A stretch of DNA of 13,695 nucleotides, from the NCBI GenBank assembly GCA_902783175.1, contig CACZQA010000327.1, positions 1-13,695 of the forward strand, read 5' to 3'. Shown here piece after piece: positions 1 to 6,847 of this stretch. The position numbers and the translations under genes are program-made. The DNA comes from an uncultured Coriobacteriaceae bacterium. Lineage in GTDB: Bacteria; Actinomycetota; Coriobacteriia; Coriobacteriales; QAMH01. The notes under the pieces were generated by a model. The model worked only from the letters and a program-made list of their open reading frames with translations, was not told where the DNA came from and searched no databases. How positions within the stretch are numbered: position 1 is the first letter of the stretch; each line of letters starts with the position of its first letter.

Positions 1-346
1 CGAGAATCGACCACCAGCGCATCTTCAAGACGAGCGAGAGCACGCCCTCTGTCTGGGGGATGCCCGAGCCCGATGCCATCGGCTCCCAGGTGATGAGCTT
101 CCAGATAACGAGACCTGCCAGTACGGCGGCGCAGACGATGCCCGCCAGCGCGAGCGGCTCGGTGCCCGCAAAGCCGTAGAGCATGCGCGCCGCCCCGACG
201 CCCTCATCGACGCCGATGCGGTAGGCAGACACCAAAATGCCGCCAAGAAGCCCCACGAGGAGGCTCTTGGCGGCAATGCTCCAGTGCAGTTTGAAGAAGC
301 GGGCCTTGTAGCTCGAATAGACGGACGTCCGCGTGCCGGCGCTCAT
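1..346 (-). CDS. ClC-family chloride channel / H+-Cl- antiporter, N-terminal part (runs off left edge)
   Basis: Only the first 115 codons are in the window; the gene continues beyond base 1. The translated start (MSAGTRTSVYSSYKARFF...) is a short cytoplasmic segment. A hydrophobic helix follows at about residues 27-43 and another at about 65-83, then the motif GSGIPQ at residues 93-98. GSGIP is the hallmark anion-selectivity loop of ClC proteins, found just after the second helix as here. ClC proteins move chloride (or fluoride or nitrate) across the membrane, often in exchange for protons; which anion cannot be told from this fragment. The start at 346 lies 15 bp after the tatA stop on the same strand, so the two are probably cotranscribed. 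No clear Shine-Dalgarno precedes this ATG, so translation may depend on coupling to tatA. Family call is firm; substrate is open. Confidence 0.85.
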   Translation of the reverse strand, partial: MSAGTRTSVYSSYKARFFKLHWSIAAKSLLVGLLGGILVSAYRIGVDEGVGAARMLYGFAGTEPLALAGIVCAAVLAGLVIWKLITWEPMASGSGIPQTEGVLSLVLKMRWWSIL

Positions 347-361
347 GCTCGATGCGGCGCC

Positions 362-676
362 TTATTTGGCGGCGGGCTTGTCGTCTTGCTTGGACTCGGA
401 CTCGACCTTGTCCATCTCGGAATTGAACTCGTCGAGCTTCACGTCCATCTTGTCCTGCAGGTTCTCCACCTTGTCCAGGATGTCGTCTTTGGAGACGTTG
501 TCGAGGTCGACCTTCTTGCCGGCAGCCTCGGAGCCAGCCTCGATGCCCTTCTTGGCTGCTTCGCCCGTCTTCTTGAGCTGCTTGTTGAGCTTCTTGAACA
601 GACCGGGGCCAAAGATGAGGAGGATGACCACGAGGATGATGATGAGCTCGGGAAGCCCGAGACCGAAAATGCGCAT
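362..676 (-). CDS. tatA: Twin-arginine translocase subunit TatA (TatA/E type)
   Basis: A 104-residue protein with TatA architecture: a short N-terminus (MRIFGLGLPEL), one hydrophobic helix at about residues 8-22, the hinge FGPG at 23-26, a basic amphipathic helix (LFKKLNKQLKKTGEAAKKG) and a long charged, acidic C-terminal tail. TatA forms the pore-like assembly that exports folded proteins bearing twin-arginine signals, together with TatC. The ATG at 674-676 is preceded by a good ribosome site (AGGAG on the minus strand, 683-687). The hinge reads FGPGLFKKL rather than the commoner FGPKKLPEL, a minor variation. No tatC or tatB is visible. The gene heads a minus-strand unit with the ClC gene. 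The molybdoenzyme elsewhere in this window lacks a Tat signal, so it is not an evident client. Confidence 0.9.
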   Translation of the reverse strand: MRIFGLGLPELIIILVVILLIFGPGLFKKLNKQLKKTGEAAKKGIEAGSEAAGKKVDLDNVSKDDILDKVENLQDKMDVKLDEFNSEMDKVESESKQDDKPAAK

Positions 677-745
677 GAAACACTCCTAACGAAAATGCGG
701 CGCCTCGCATAAGGCGCGCACGTGCTGATTTGGGACAGCTGCCCT

Positions 746-774
746 ATCATAAACCAAGCGTTTCGCGGTTTTAA
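746..774 (-). promoter_or_regulatory. Candidate promoter for tatA-clc
   Basis: Reading the minus strand, TTAAAA (769-774) and TATGAT (746-751) are spaced by 17 bp, a reasonable sigma70-type pair about 70 bp upstream of the tatA start. The leader it would produce contains a small inverted repeat (arms 700-705 and 712-717) just upstream of the tatA ribosome site. Weak -35 match; prediction only. Confidence 0.4.
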
Positions 775-780
775 GCTCAA

Positions 781-810
781 GACGCATCGCGTCTGGCGAA
801 CAACTATAAT
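781..810 (+). promoter_or_regulatory. Candidate upp promoter with a consensus -10 and an inverted repeat in the -35 position
   Basis: A perfect TATAAT lies at 805-810, 36 bp before the upp ATG, a good distance for a short leader. No TTGACA-like element is visible 16-18 bp upstream. Instead the inverted repeat GACGC-ATC-GCGTC occupies 781-793. The repeat could be a regulator site overlapping the -35 region, or chance in GC-rich DNA. Confidence 0.5.
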
Positions 811-846
811 TGCCCCAATAGTCTGCAGCCTCGAAAGAAGGTAACC

Positions 847-1476
847 ATGAGTGAAGTGCACGTTCTCGACCACCCGCTGATCACCCACAAGCTCGCCATC
901 ATGCGCGACAAGGACACGAAGTCCCCGGAGTTCCGCCAGCTCCTGAACGAGATTTCGATGCTCATGGGCTACGAGGTGACGCGCAATCTCGAGACGCGCC
1001 CCGAAACGGTCGAGACCCCCATCAAGACGACCGAGTGCCAGGTCCTCGCACAGGACAAGTTCACCATCGTCCCGATTCTGAGGGCGGGCCTTGGCATGGT
1101 CGAGGGTTTGCTCACGCTCATGCCCTTCGCGCGCGTCGGCCACATCGGCATGTACCGTGACGAGCAGACCAAAGAGCCCGTCGAGTACTACTACAAGATG
1201 CCGCAAGACGTCACCGAGTCGACCATCATCGTGGTCGATCCGATGCTTGCCACGGGCGGCTCTGCCGTCGACGCCATCGACAACCTCAAGAAGCGCGGGT
1301 GCACGGACATCCGCATGATGAACCTCGTGGCCGCCCCGGAGGGCGTTGCGGCGCTCCAGAAGGCGCATCCGGACGTGGACATCTACGTTGCCGCCCTCGA
1401 CGAGGGACTGACCGAAGACGCCTACATCACGCCCGGCCTGGGCGATGCGGGCGATAGGATTTTCGGCACCAAGTAG
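847..1476 (+). CDS. upp: Uracil phosphoribosyltransferase
   Basis: This cytoplasmic enzyme converts uracil and PRPP into UMP and pyrophosphate in pyrimidine salvage. The 209-residue length is typical of bacterial Upp. Visible signatures are the PRPP-binding loop [13 protein letters not shown] at residues 129-141, the [16 protein letters not shown] segment near 72-87, the N-terminal [13 protein letters not shown], and the C-terminal uracil-binding region [17 protein letters not shown] ending the protein. The ATG follows an AGAAGG ribosome site with 6 bp spacing. The gene has its own plausible promoter in the divergent region shared with tatA and is the first of a plus-strand series; the ArsR gene starts about 50 bp after its stop. 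Confidence 0.97.
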   Translation: MSEVHVLDHPLITHKLAIMRDKDTKSPEFRQLLNEISMLMGYEVTRNLETRPETVETPIKTTECQVLAQDKFTIVPILRAGLGMVEGLLTLMPFARVGHIGMYRDEQTKEPVEYYYKMPQDVTESTIIVVDPMLATGGSAVDAIDNLKKRGCTDIRMMNLVAAPEGVAALQKAHPDVDIYVAALDEGLTEDAYITPGLGDAGDRIFGTK

Positions 1477-1529
1477 GCATGCGGCCCTACAATGGTCGCT
1501 GCAAGAGAGGTACCCGCGAGGAGATGGAC

Positions 1530-1910
1530 GTGGACAAGGCAAACGAGAAACTCGGTGAACAGCTCAAGGTAATTGCGGAACCGATGCGGTTCAAGATTCT
1601 GCAGCTGCTGCTCGACAAGCACCACTGCTCGCGCTCGCTTGCCCTGACGCTCGGCATCACGGAGTCGGCCGTGTCCCAGCACATGACGGTGCTCAAGAAG
1701 ACGGGCTTCGTCAAGGGCTTCCGTCATGGGCGCCACGTCCACTACGTCGTCGACACCCAGGCGCTCGAGCAGGCGATAGCCGTCATGCAGTCGTGGATCG
1801 GGCGCGCCTCGAGCGTGGGGGACTGCCACATCGACAACACGTGCGAGTTCAAGCTCGACGATGGCTCGAACGGCTGTCTGTACTCGTCGACGTCCGACGA
1901 GCTCTCTTGA
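1530..1910 (+). CDS. ArsR/SmtB-type winged-helix transcriptional regulator
   Basis: The protein (126 residues from GTG 1530) is a DNA-binding repressor of the ArsR fold. It has a helical N-terminus (EQLKVIAEPMRFKILQLLL), the helix-turn-helix LALTLGITESAVSQHMTVLKKTGFV, and the wing GFRHGRHVHYVVD. The start is ambiguous. GTG 1530 has GAGGAG (1518-1523) at ideal 6 bp spacing; ATG 1524 is too close to it; ATG 1479, just after the upp stop, lacks a ribosome site. A TACAAT at 1488-1493 could be a weak -10 of its own. The usual ArsR metal motif (ELCVCDL) is absent; a single Cys (KHHCSRS) sits before the recognition region. The C-terminus carries Cys residues in GDCHIDNTCEFKLDDGSNGC, which could bind a metal or sense redox state. 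Effector unknown. Confidence 0.87.
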   Translation: MDKANEKLGEQLKVIAEPMRFKILQLLLDKHHCSRSLALTLGITESAVSQHMTVLKKTGFVKGFRHGRHVHYVVDTQALEQAIAVMQSWIGRASSVGDCHIDNTCEFKLDDGSNGCLYSSTSDELS

Positions 1911-1946
1911 TGCGGGGGCGCTTGGTTTTCGCCCTGGTGGCACGTC

Positions 1947-2396
1947 ATGTCTAGGGGTGCGGATTTCGAGGCGAAGCTCGCGCGTATGTACCGTCACCTC
2001 GGCTACCGCGTCGAGCGAACCCAGGCGAGCAACGACCACGGCGCCGACCTGCTGCTGACCAAGCACGGCAGGACCATCGCCGTGCAGGCGAAGTCGTATG
2101 CCAAACCGGTTGGCAACAAGGCGGTGCAAGAGGCCTTCGCGGCGCAGGCGTATTACGGCACGCGCGCCGCGTGGGTAGTCACCGACTCGACGTTCACGGC
2201 GGGTGCGATCGCCCAGGCGAAACCCTGCGGCGTGCGCCTGGTCGACGGGGCCGAGCTGCGTGTTCTCAGGCGCAAGGCGCGTCGGCGCCGGTGGCTTCCG
2301 GTGCTCGGCGTCTTCGCGTGCGCGGCGCTTCTCGCGTTTTGCGTCTTGAACCCGCAAGGCGCCGCACAGCTCGCGTCGTGGGCGCAGGCTCGCTAG
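1947..2396 (+). CDS. Mrr-like restriction-endonuclease-fold protein with C-terminal membrane helix
   Basis: This 149-residue protein has a PD-(D/E)xK-type nuclease core of the Mrr_cat/DUF2034 kind. A helix carries E8 (FEAKLARMYRHLGY), then come NDHGADLLL with D34 and the strand IAVQAK with Q47 and K49; the E-to-Q change is normal in Mrr-like enzymes. WVVTDSTFT and the C-terminal LVDGAEL complete the core near residue 104. A basic stretch (RRKARRRR, 108-115) and one hydrophobic helix (about 117-135) follow, so the core is probably tethered to the inner face of the membrane. Small Mrr-fold proteins with membrane helices are known as a class, but their targets are mostly undefined; no methyltransferase or specificity gene is nearby. 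GGTGG lies 6 bp before the ATG. It follows arsR by 36 bp, the same strand as the rest of the run. Confidence 0.82.
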   Translation: MSRGADFEAKLARMYRHLGYRVERTQASNDHGADLLLTKHGRTIAVQAKSYAKPVGNKAVQEAFAAQAYYGTRAAWVVTDSTFTAGAIAQAKPCGVRLVDGAELRVLRRKARRRRWLPVLGVFACAALLAFCVLNPQGAAQLASWAQAR

Positions 2397-2434
2397 GCGC
2401 GTACAGGTTTTCACGACGACGAAAGGCGGACGAT

Positions 2435-2938
2435 ATGCCAGGCTTGCCATTTGGCGCGGCGCAGCAGCACAGCATCCCTGCTGAGTTCCAGACATACGAG
2501 GGCATTGCGGGCATCGAGTTCATCGACATGCGCCCCGACCTCCCTTATCCGCGCTCCGCGGCGTATCGGAGGTGCGCGGACGGCGCCCAGATGCGCGTGC
2601 GCGACAGGGTGGCGGAGATTTCAGAGGTAGACCTCGACGAGCAGCAGGCACGCGCGTACCTGTCTGCCCTCGTCGAGCGTGGGCTGTTTTTCTGGCATCG
2701 GACCTACCGCCCGGCGCAGGGGACCTTTGTGCTCGATGCGCCGCAATGGCGCCTCGAGGTGACGTTCGACAAACTCGGCGGCAAGCGCTGCAGGCCGTTT
2801 CGGGCAGAGGGCGAGGGCACGTACCCCGATAATTTCGAGGAAGTCGCGGGCGCGCTCATGGCTCCCGGAGCCCATCTCGCAGATGGGGAGGAACCCACGG
2901 AAGAATCGGCGGCAGGACCAGAGACGGACGGGGAGTAG
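2435..2938 (+). CDS. Protein of unknown function (167 aa)
   Basis: I do not recognise a family. The reading frame is open further upstream, but ATG 2435 is the best start: GAAAGGCGG lies just before it and upstream codons overlap the preceding gene. The protein is soluble-looking, with no signal peptide or membrane helix. It has a Trp/Tyr/Phe-bearing central part (VERGLFFWHRTYRPAQGTFVLDAPQWRLEVTF in two blocks, about residues 82-114) that looks like beta structure, preceded by an acidic helical segment (AEISEVDLDEQQARAYLSALVE). The C-terminal 25 residues are acidic and low in complexity (DGEEPTEESAAGPETDGE). It sits 38 bp after the Mrr-like gene and 3 bp before the YbaK-type gene, so it is almost certainly cotranslated with the latter. 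Function unassigned. Confidence 0.75.
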   Translation: MPGLPFGAAQQHSIPAEFQTYEGIAGIEFIDMRPDLPYPRSAAYRRCADGAQMRVRDRVAEISEVDLDEQQARAYLSALVERGLFFWHRTYRPAQGTFVLDAPQWRLEVTFDKLGGKRCRPFRAEGEGTYPDNFEEVAGALMAPGAHLADGEEPTEESAAGPETDGE

Positions 2939-2941
2939 GAC

Positions 2942-3424
2942 GTGTCCAGGAAAAAGGAGACCAAGACGAACGCCATGCGCATACTCGATGCGGCGGGAGT
3001 CGGCCACCAGATACACGTTTTCGAGGCCGACGGCACCATGACCGGCGTCGAGATTGCGCAGATGCTGGGCGAAGAGCCCGAGCACGTCTTCAAGACGCTC
3101 GTCACCATCGGCAAGAGCAAGGAGCACTACGTCTTCATGGTGCCGGTTGCCGAAGAGCTCGACTTGAAGAAGGCCGCGAAGGCAGCCGGGGAGAAGTCCA
3201 TCGAGATGGTCAAATCGCGCGAGCTGTTCGACCTGACCGGCTACGTGCACGGCGGATGCAGTCCGCTCGGCATGAAGAAGTTCTTCACGACCTTCATCGA
3301 CGAGACCTGCATCTTGTTCGACACGATCCTGTTCTCCGGCGGGCGCATCGGCACGCAGATCGAGATGTCGTTCGACGACCTCGCGAGCGTCATCGACATC
3401 ACTCCCGTGGATCTGGTGGTGTAG
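2942..3424 (+). CDS. ybaK: Cys-tRNA(Pro)/Cys-tRNA(Cys) deacylase, YbaK/EbsC family
   Basis: These enzymes hydrolyse Cys mischarged onto tRNA(Pro), a trans-editing step in translation fidelity. The 160-residue length fits the single-domain YbaK group. Signatures: HVFKTLVTIG with K51 at the position of the family's essential lysine, YVFMVPVAEELDLKKAAKA (63-81), TGYVHGGCSPLGMKK (99-113), and the C-terminal ILFSGGRIGTQIEMSFDDL. The start is a GTG 3 bp after the upstream stop, with GGGGAG inside the end of the previous gene as ribosome site. The MFS gene begins 4 bp after its stop, so the three genes form a tight operon without obvious functional unity. The substrate preference (Pro versus other tRNAs) is inferred from family only. 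Confidence 0.92.
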   Translation: MSRKKETKTNAMRILDAAGVGHQIHVFEADGTMTGVEIAQMLGEEPEHVFKTLVTIGKSKEHYVFMVPVAEELDLKKAAKAAGEKSIEMVKSRELFDLTGYVHGGCSPLGMKKFFTTFIDETCILFDTILFSGGRIGTQIEMSFDDLASVIDITPVDLVV

Positions 3425-3428
3425 CGCC

Positions 3429-4670
3429 GTGTCCTCAGGAAAGCCCAGGCTCTGGACGCCCGATTTCATCGTCTTGCTTCTCATCTCGCTGCTCGCCTTT
3501 ATCGGGTGCCAAGCGCTCAACAACGGCACGCCCATCTACGTGAAGGACTACGAGGGTTCCACTGGCTTTTCCGGCGTGCTCATCTTGGAGTTCTCGCTGT
3601 GCGCGGGGATCGCCCGCATCGTAGTCGGCCGGGTGATCGACCGCGGCATGCGCAGACGCCCGCTCATCGTGGGTGCCGCCTTCATGCTCGCGGGCACTGC
3701 CGGTGCGCTCGTGCTGCCCGGCATCGCGCCGCAGGCGGCGCTTCGTGCTCTGCAGGGGATCGGGTTTGGCTGTGTGACCACCGCCTCCTCGACGGCGGCG
3801 GCAGACGTGCTTCCCGCCCGCAGGCTGGGGGAGGGCATCGGCTACTTTGGTCTCGGCCAGTCGCTCGGCATGGCCATCGGGCCGACGCTGGGCGTCGTGC
3901 TCACGTCCATGCTCTACCGCGAGAGCCTGTTTTTGGGCGTGAGCGCGGTTCTGGCGGTGCTCATGGTGCTCGTGTTTGCCGTGCGCTACGAATCGCATCC
4001 CCAAAAGCTGCCCGAGACCTCTGCCTATAGGGTCCGCTGCGAGCGCGGCCTGCGCGAGCAGCCCGCGTCCGCTCCAAAAGGGCAGCGCGGCCTGCTTTCG
4101 AGCCTGTTCGTCAGGACCGCCTGGGCGGGGGCGCTGCCGCATCTGGTGAACACGTTTGCCACCGGCATCGCCACCAGCTACGTTGCGCTGTACGGCACGC
4201 AGCTCGGCTACGGCAACCCGGGCATCTTCTTCATGCTCGGGGCCATTACGATGACGCTCGTGCGCCTGCTCGGCGGGCGCTTCATCGACGCCATCAAGCC
4301 CATCAGGTTGTTCGCCGTGCCCTGCGCCTGCGGTGTGGTCTTCTACCTCATGCTCGCGTTTGGCGCATCGGAGTGGAGCTTCTATGCCGCGGGGCTCTTC
4401 TTCGGACTTTCCATGGGCATCTCGTTTCCGCTCCTCAACTCGGTGTGCGTCAAGTGCACGGCATCCGAGCGCTGGGGCGCGGCATCTGCGCAGTTCTTGC
4501 TCATGAACGACCTCGGCGTCGGGGTGGGCGCGCTCATCTGGGGCGTTGCCATCGACGCGGTGGGCTTCGTGCCCGTCATGGTGGGCGGTGCCGTCACCGC
4601 GGCGCTCACGTTCGTGGCGGCGCTCGTCATGTTCCCGCGTGATCTGGAGGCCGATGGCCTTCGGAAGTGA
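3429..4670 (+). CDS. Major facilitator superfamily transporter
   Basis: A 413-residue integral membrane protein with about 12 hydrophobic helices in two halves, separated by a charged cytoplasmic loop of about 30 residues (ESHPQKLPETSAYRVRCERG onward). The conserved MFS loop between helices 2 and 3 is visible as GRVIDRGMRRRP (residues 67-78), and a second-half equivalent appears as LLGGRFIDAIKP. The overall pattern resembles drug/metabolite-efflux or sugar-type MFS proteins of Gram-positives, but the cargo cannot be inferred. The GTG start lies 4 bp after the ybaK-type stop, so translation is likely coupled. No convincing terminator follows in the 99 bp before the superoxide reductase gene. 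Confidence 0.9.
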   Translation: MSSGKPRLWTPDFIVLLLISLLAFIGCQALNNGTPIYVKDYEGSTGFSGVLILEFSLCAGIARIVVGRVIDRGMRRRPLIVGAAFMLAGTAGALVLPGIAPQAALRALQGIGFGCVTTASSTAAADVLPARRLGEGIGYFGLGQSLGMAIGPTLGVVLTSMLYRESLFLGVSAVLAVLMVLVFAVRYESHPQKLPETSAYRVRCERGLREQPASAPKGQRGLLSSLFVRTAWAGALPHLVNTFATGIATSYVALYGTQLGYGNPGIFFMLGAITMTLVRLLGGRFIDAIKPIRLFAVPCACGVVFYLMLAFGASEWSFYAAGLFFGLSMGISFPLLNSVCVKCTASERWGAASAQFLLMNDLGVGVGALIWGVAIDAVGFVPVMVGGAVTAALTFVAALVMFPRDLEADGLRK

Positions 4671-4769
4671 TTTTTCCACCAGGTGCCTTTTGTTGCCGAG
4701 CGTTCATCGTTTTGCCACTTCGACCCGATAGAATACGGCTCAGGATTTCCCGAGAGAAAGAGAGTCATC

Positions 4770-5153
4770 ATGGTCGATATCAAGTTCTTCCGTTGCGACA
4801 AGTGCGGCAACATCGTCACGAAGCTCGTCGACTCCGGCGCTCCACTCAGCTGCTGCGGCCAGCCCATGACCGAGCTCGTTCCCAATACCGTCGATGCCGC
4901 AACCGAAAAGCACGTTCCGGTCATCGCCGTCGAGGGCAACGTCGTCACCGTCACGGTCGGCGAGGTCGAGCATCCCATGGAAGAGGACCACTACATCCAG
5001 TTCATCATGCTGCACACCACCAAGGGTACCCAGACGGTGCGCCTGCAGCCGGGCGACAAGCCCCAGGCGACCTTCGTCCTGGCAGACGGCGTCGAGCCGG
5101 TCGAGGCATTCGAGTACTGCAACAAGCACGGTCTGTGGAGCGCCAAGGCGTAA
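4770..5153 (+). CDS. dfx: Two-iron superoxide reductase (desulfoferrodoxin)
   Basis: This cytoplasmic protein reduces superoxide to hydrogen peroxide without making oxygen, a defence typical of anaerobes. The 127-residue length is that of classical desulfoferrodoxin. Centre I, the rubredoxin-like Fe(Cys)4 site, is C9-X2-C12 and C28-C29. The catalytic Fe(His)4Cys centre II is formed by H48 (in the E46-K47-H48 motif that carries the catalytic Glu and Lys), H68, H74, C117 and H120 (CNKHGLW). All ligands are present, so it should be active. The frame is open upstream, but ATG 4770 matches the family N-terminus and follows the purine-rich GAGAAAGAGAG. It is probably monocistronic, ended by the hairpin at 5183-5208. 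TAGAAT at 4729-4734 may be its -10; no good -35 was seen. Confidence 0.96.
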   Translation: MVDIKFFRCDKCGNIVTKLVDSGAPLSCCGQPMTELVPNTVDAATEKHVPVIAVEGNVVTVTVGEVEHPMEEDHYIQFIMLHTTKGTQTVRLQPGDKPQATFVLADGVEPVEAFEYCNKHGLWSAKA

Positions 5154-5182
5154 GCCTTTTCGCCCACATCCAACCGCACGCG

Positions 5183-5213
5183 AGAGGGGGCGCCTTGGCG
5201 CCTCCTTTCCTAT
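5183..5213 (+). terminator. Rho-independent terminator after superoxide reductase gene
   Basis: A GC-rich stem of about 11-12 bp (5183-5194 with 5197-5208, two G-T pairs, inner pair probably open to give a CTTG loop) begins 30 bp after the stop codon and runs into TTTCCTATTAT. The T-run is short and broken, but stem strength and position support termination. Confidence 0.7.
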
Positions 5214-5325
5214 TATGAATAATGTGTGATAGTGCGTTTGGAGTTTTGTGAAGCGGCTCCATTCCGCGTGCTCCCTGCTAGACTCGGCGTAACAAATCGA
5301 TGGACACTGCTATATGGGGATATGT

Positions 5326-5664
5326 ATGACGCAGCAGCACACGGGCAAGAAGCGCCGCAAGGAAGTTCGCGAGGCGATCGACCTGCAGCACATGGTGAGA
5401 ACCACGACCATAGCGCTCGTAATCATCTTCGTCGCCGGCCTTGCGCTCACGACGGTGTTCAGCGTCATGTTGGCCACGGGCGCGCTTGCTGCAGACAGCA
5501 TGATGGCTTCCATGATCCCCGCCATCGTGCTGTTCGTGCTGCTCCTGCTCATCGGTACGCGCGTGCGCAGGTGGTCAGAGCTGCGCACGGAGTACAAGGA
5601 TCACTGCCGCAAGTACAACATCACCAAAGAGGACATGCACGCGCTCGAGCGCGGGGAGCTCTAG
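5326..5664 (+). CDS. Small two-helix membrane protein of unknown function
   Basis: A 112-residue protein with a basic N-terminus (TGKKRRKEVREAIDLQH) followed by two hydrophobic segments: TTTIALVIIFVAGLALTTVFSV, then MIPAIVLFVLLLLIGT after a short loop. A charged C-terminal tail (RVRRWSELRTEYKDHCRKYNITKEDMHALERGEL) follows that looks helical. Both termini should be cytoplasmic by the positive-inside rule. ATG 5326 is chosen over ATG 5314 because GGGGA (5316-5320) gives normal 5 bp spacing to 5326. It lies alone between the superoxide reductase terminator and the convergent DegV gene. No family recognised; residues ITKEDMHALERGEL resemble a short oligomerising helix but this is only an impression. 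Confidence 0.75.
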   Translation: MTQQHTGKKRRKEVREAIDLQHMVRTTTIALVIIFVAGLALTTVFSVMLATGALAADSMMASMIPAIVLFVLLLLIGTRVRRWSELRTEYKDHCRKYNITKEDMHALERGEL

Positions 5665-5706
5665 TCTCGCCGGCACCGCCCGTTGACGCTTGCGGCGCAG
5701 GGGCTG

Positions 5707-6579
5707 CTAGACCAGGTATTTCCTGGGGCAGCAGACAGCCGCCACGGCGGCAAGCCCCGCATGGGTGCCGATCACGGCGCCGATCCACCCCGACTTCTCC
5801 CGGTTGCAGGCGATGCCTGCCGCTTCAAGCGCATCTTCGAGTTCGACGACGCGGCCTGCGGCGTCTGCGTGGATGACGCGCACCTCGCATTCACCATGCT
5901 GCGCGACGAAGCCCTGCGTCAGCTCGACGAGCTTTCTCAGCGCGCCTTTGCTCCCACGTGCCTTACCCACGGCGCTTGCCACGCCGTCCGTCTTCTCCAC
6001 GCAGAGAAGCGCCTTGAGCTTGAGCGCGCCGGCTGCGATGCCCGCGGCTTTGCCCACGCGCCCTCCCTTTATGAGGTTTTCCATCGTGTCGAGCGCGAAG
6101 AAGGTGATGGTGTTGTCCGCCATCTCGCGCAGATGGGCGGCCGTCTGCGCGAGCGTCGCACCCGCGTCGCGCATGCGTATGGCCTGCTCGATGAGGTAGG
6201 TCTCTTCCATGGCGACCGCCTTGCTGTCGACGACCTCGACATGCCCGTCCGTGTTTTCCGCCGCCACGTTGGCAAAGGCGTTCGTCCCGGAGAGCCCCGA
6301 CGAGAGCGTGATGCACAGCACGCCGTCGGCTCCCGCCTCGAGGGCACAGGCAAACGCCCGCTCGAAGGCGCTCGGGTCGGGGCAGGAGGTCTTGGGCAGG
6401 TCGCCACCGTTTCTGAGCCCCGCGGCCATCTTCTCGTAGAACTGCTTTGGCGTCAGGTCGATGCCCTCGACGTAGCTCTCGTTGCCAAAGCTGATGGTGA
6501 GCGGGACGACCTGCACGCCCTGCCCCTCGAGCACGTCGGTGGGAGTCGAGCTGGTACTGTCGGTGACGATGGCGAACAT
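5707..6579 (-). CDS. DegV family fatty-acid-binding protein
   Basis: DegV (FakB-like) proteins bind a fatty acid and, in Gram-positives, present it to the kinase FakA for phosphorylation and lipid synthesis. The 290-residue protein has the usual two-domain layout: FAIVTDSTSS (residues 2-11), VPLTISFGNESYVEGIDLTP (25-44), TSCPDPSAFERAF, the lipid head-group loop SSGLSGT (93-99), DTMENLIKGGRVGK (164-177), and the C-terminal IGTHAG (270-275). The frame is open beyond the start, but the ATG at 6577-6579 has a strong AAAGGAG on the minus strand (6584-6590) and matches the family N-terminus. No fakA homologue is in the window. It converges with the small membrane protein gene (42 bp gap, no clear hairpin) and is divergent from the NBP35-type gene. 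Confidence 0.93.
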   Translation of the reverse strand: MFAIVTDSTSSTPTDVLEGQGVQVVPLTISFGNESYVEGIDLTPKQFYEKMAAGLRNGGDLPKTSCPDPSAFERAFACALEAGADGVLCITLSSGLSGTNAFANVAAENTDGHVEVVDSKAVAMEETYLIEQAIRMRDAGATLAQTAAHLREMADNTITFFALDTMENLIKGGRVGKAAGIAAGALKLKALLCVEKTDGVASAVGKARGSKGALRKLVELTQGFVAQHGECEVRVIHADAAGRVVELEDALEAAGIACNREKSGWIGAVIGTHAGLAAVAAVCCPRKYLV

Positions 6580-6781
6580 GGGGCTCCTTTGTCGTTGGCG
6601 TCGGGCATCCTTGCGAATGCTGCGCATTCTCCCAGAGCCAAAGCCGCAATCCCCGGCGCGTCTGTTTTCTGCGCAAAGCCGTATCAAGTGCCATCGCGAA
6701 GAACGTTGTTGTCCTGCTACTTTCTTATTCGACGCCATGTGAGATAATCGCGAACGTTACATCTATATTTAGTTGTGGCTG

Positions 6782-6797
6782 AAGTAAGCGCTTGCTT
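6782..6797. promoter_or_regulatory. Imperfect palindrome upstream of NBP35/Mrp gene (candidate operator)
   Basis: AAGTAAGC-GCTTGCTT is a 16 bp inverted repeat with 7 of 8 arm bases matching, 50 bp before the GTG start and about 12 bp after a TATATT (6764-6769) that may be a -10 element. The position near the expected transcription start suits a repressor site. No regulator can be named. Confidence 0.4.
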
Positions 6798-6847
6798 AAG
6801 TGCGCGAGCGGCCACACCGAGATCAGTCGAGAAGAGTGGAGGATACC

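Noticed and set aside
362..676. tatA as the export component serving the molybdoenzyme in this window
   Set aside because: The catalytic subunit lacks any twin-arginine or hydrophobic signal; no link beyond proximity.
439..1542. Minus-strand 367-codon frame across tatA, the promoter region and upp
   Set aside because: It overlaps two firmly identified genes and contains a low-complexity Ser/Arg stretch opposite tatA; composition is that of a shadow frame.
3435..4679. Antisense 414-codon frame opposite the MFS gene
   Set aside because: His/Arg/Glu-rich nonsense composition; the plus-strand MFS protein with its helices and loop motif is clearly the real gene.
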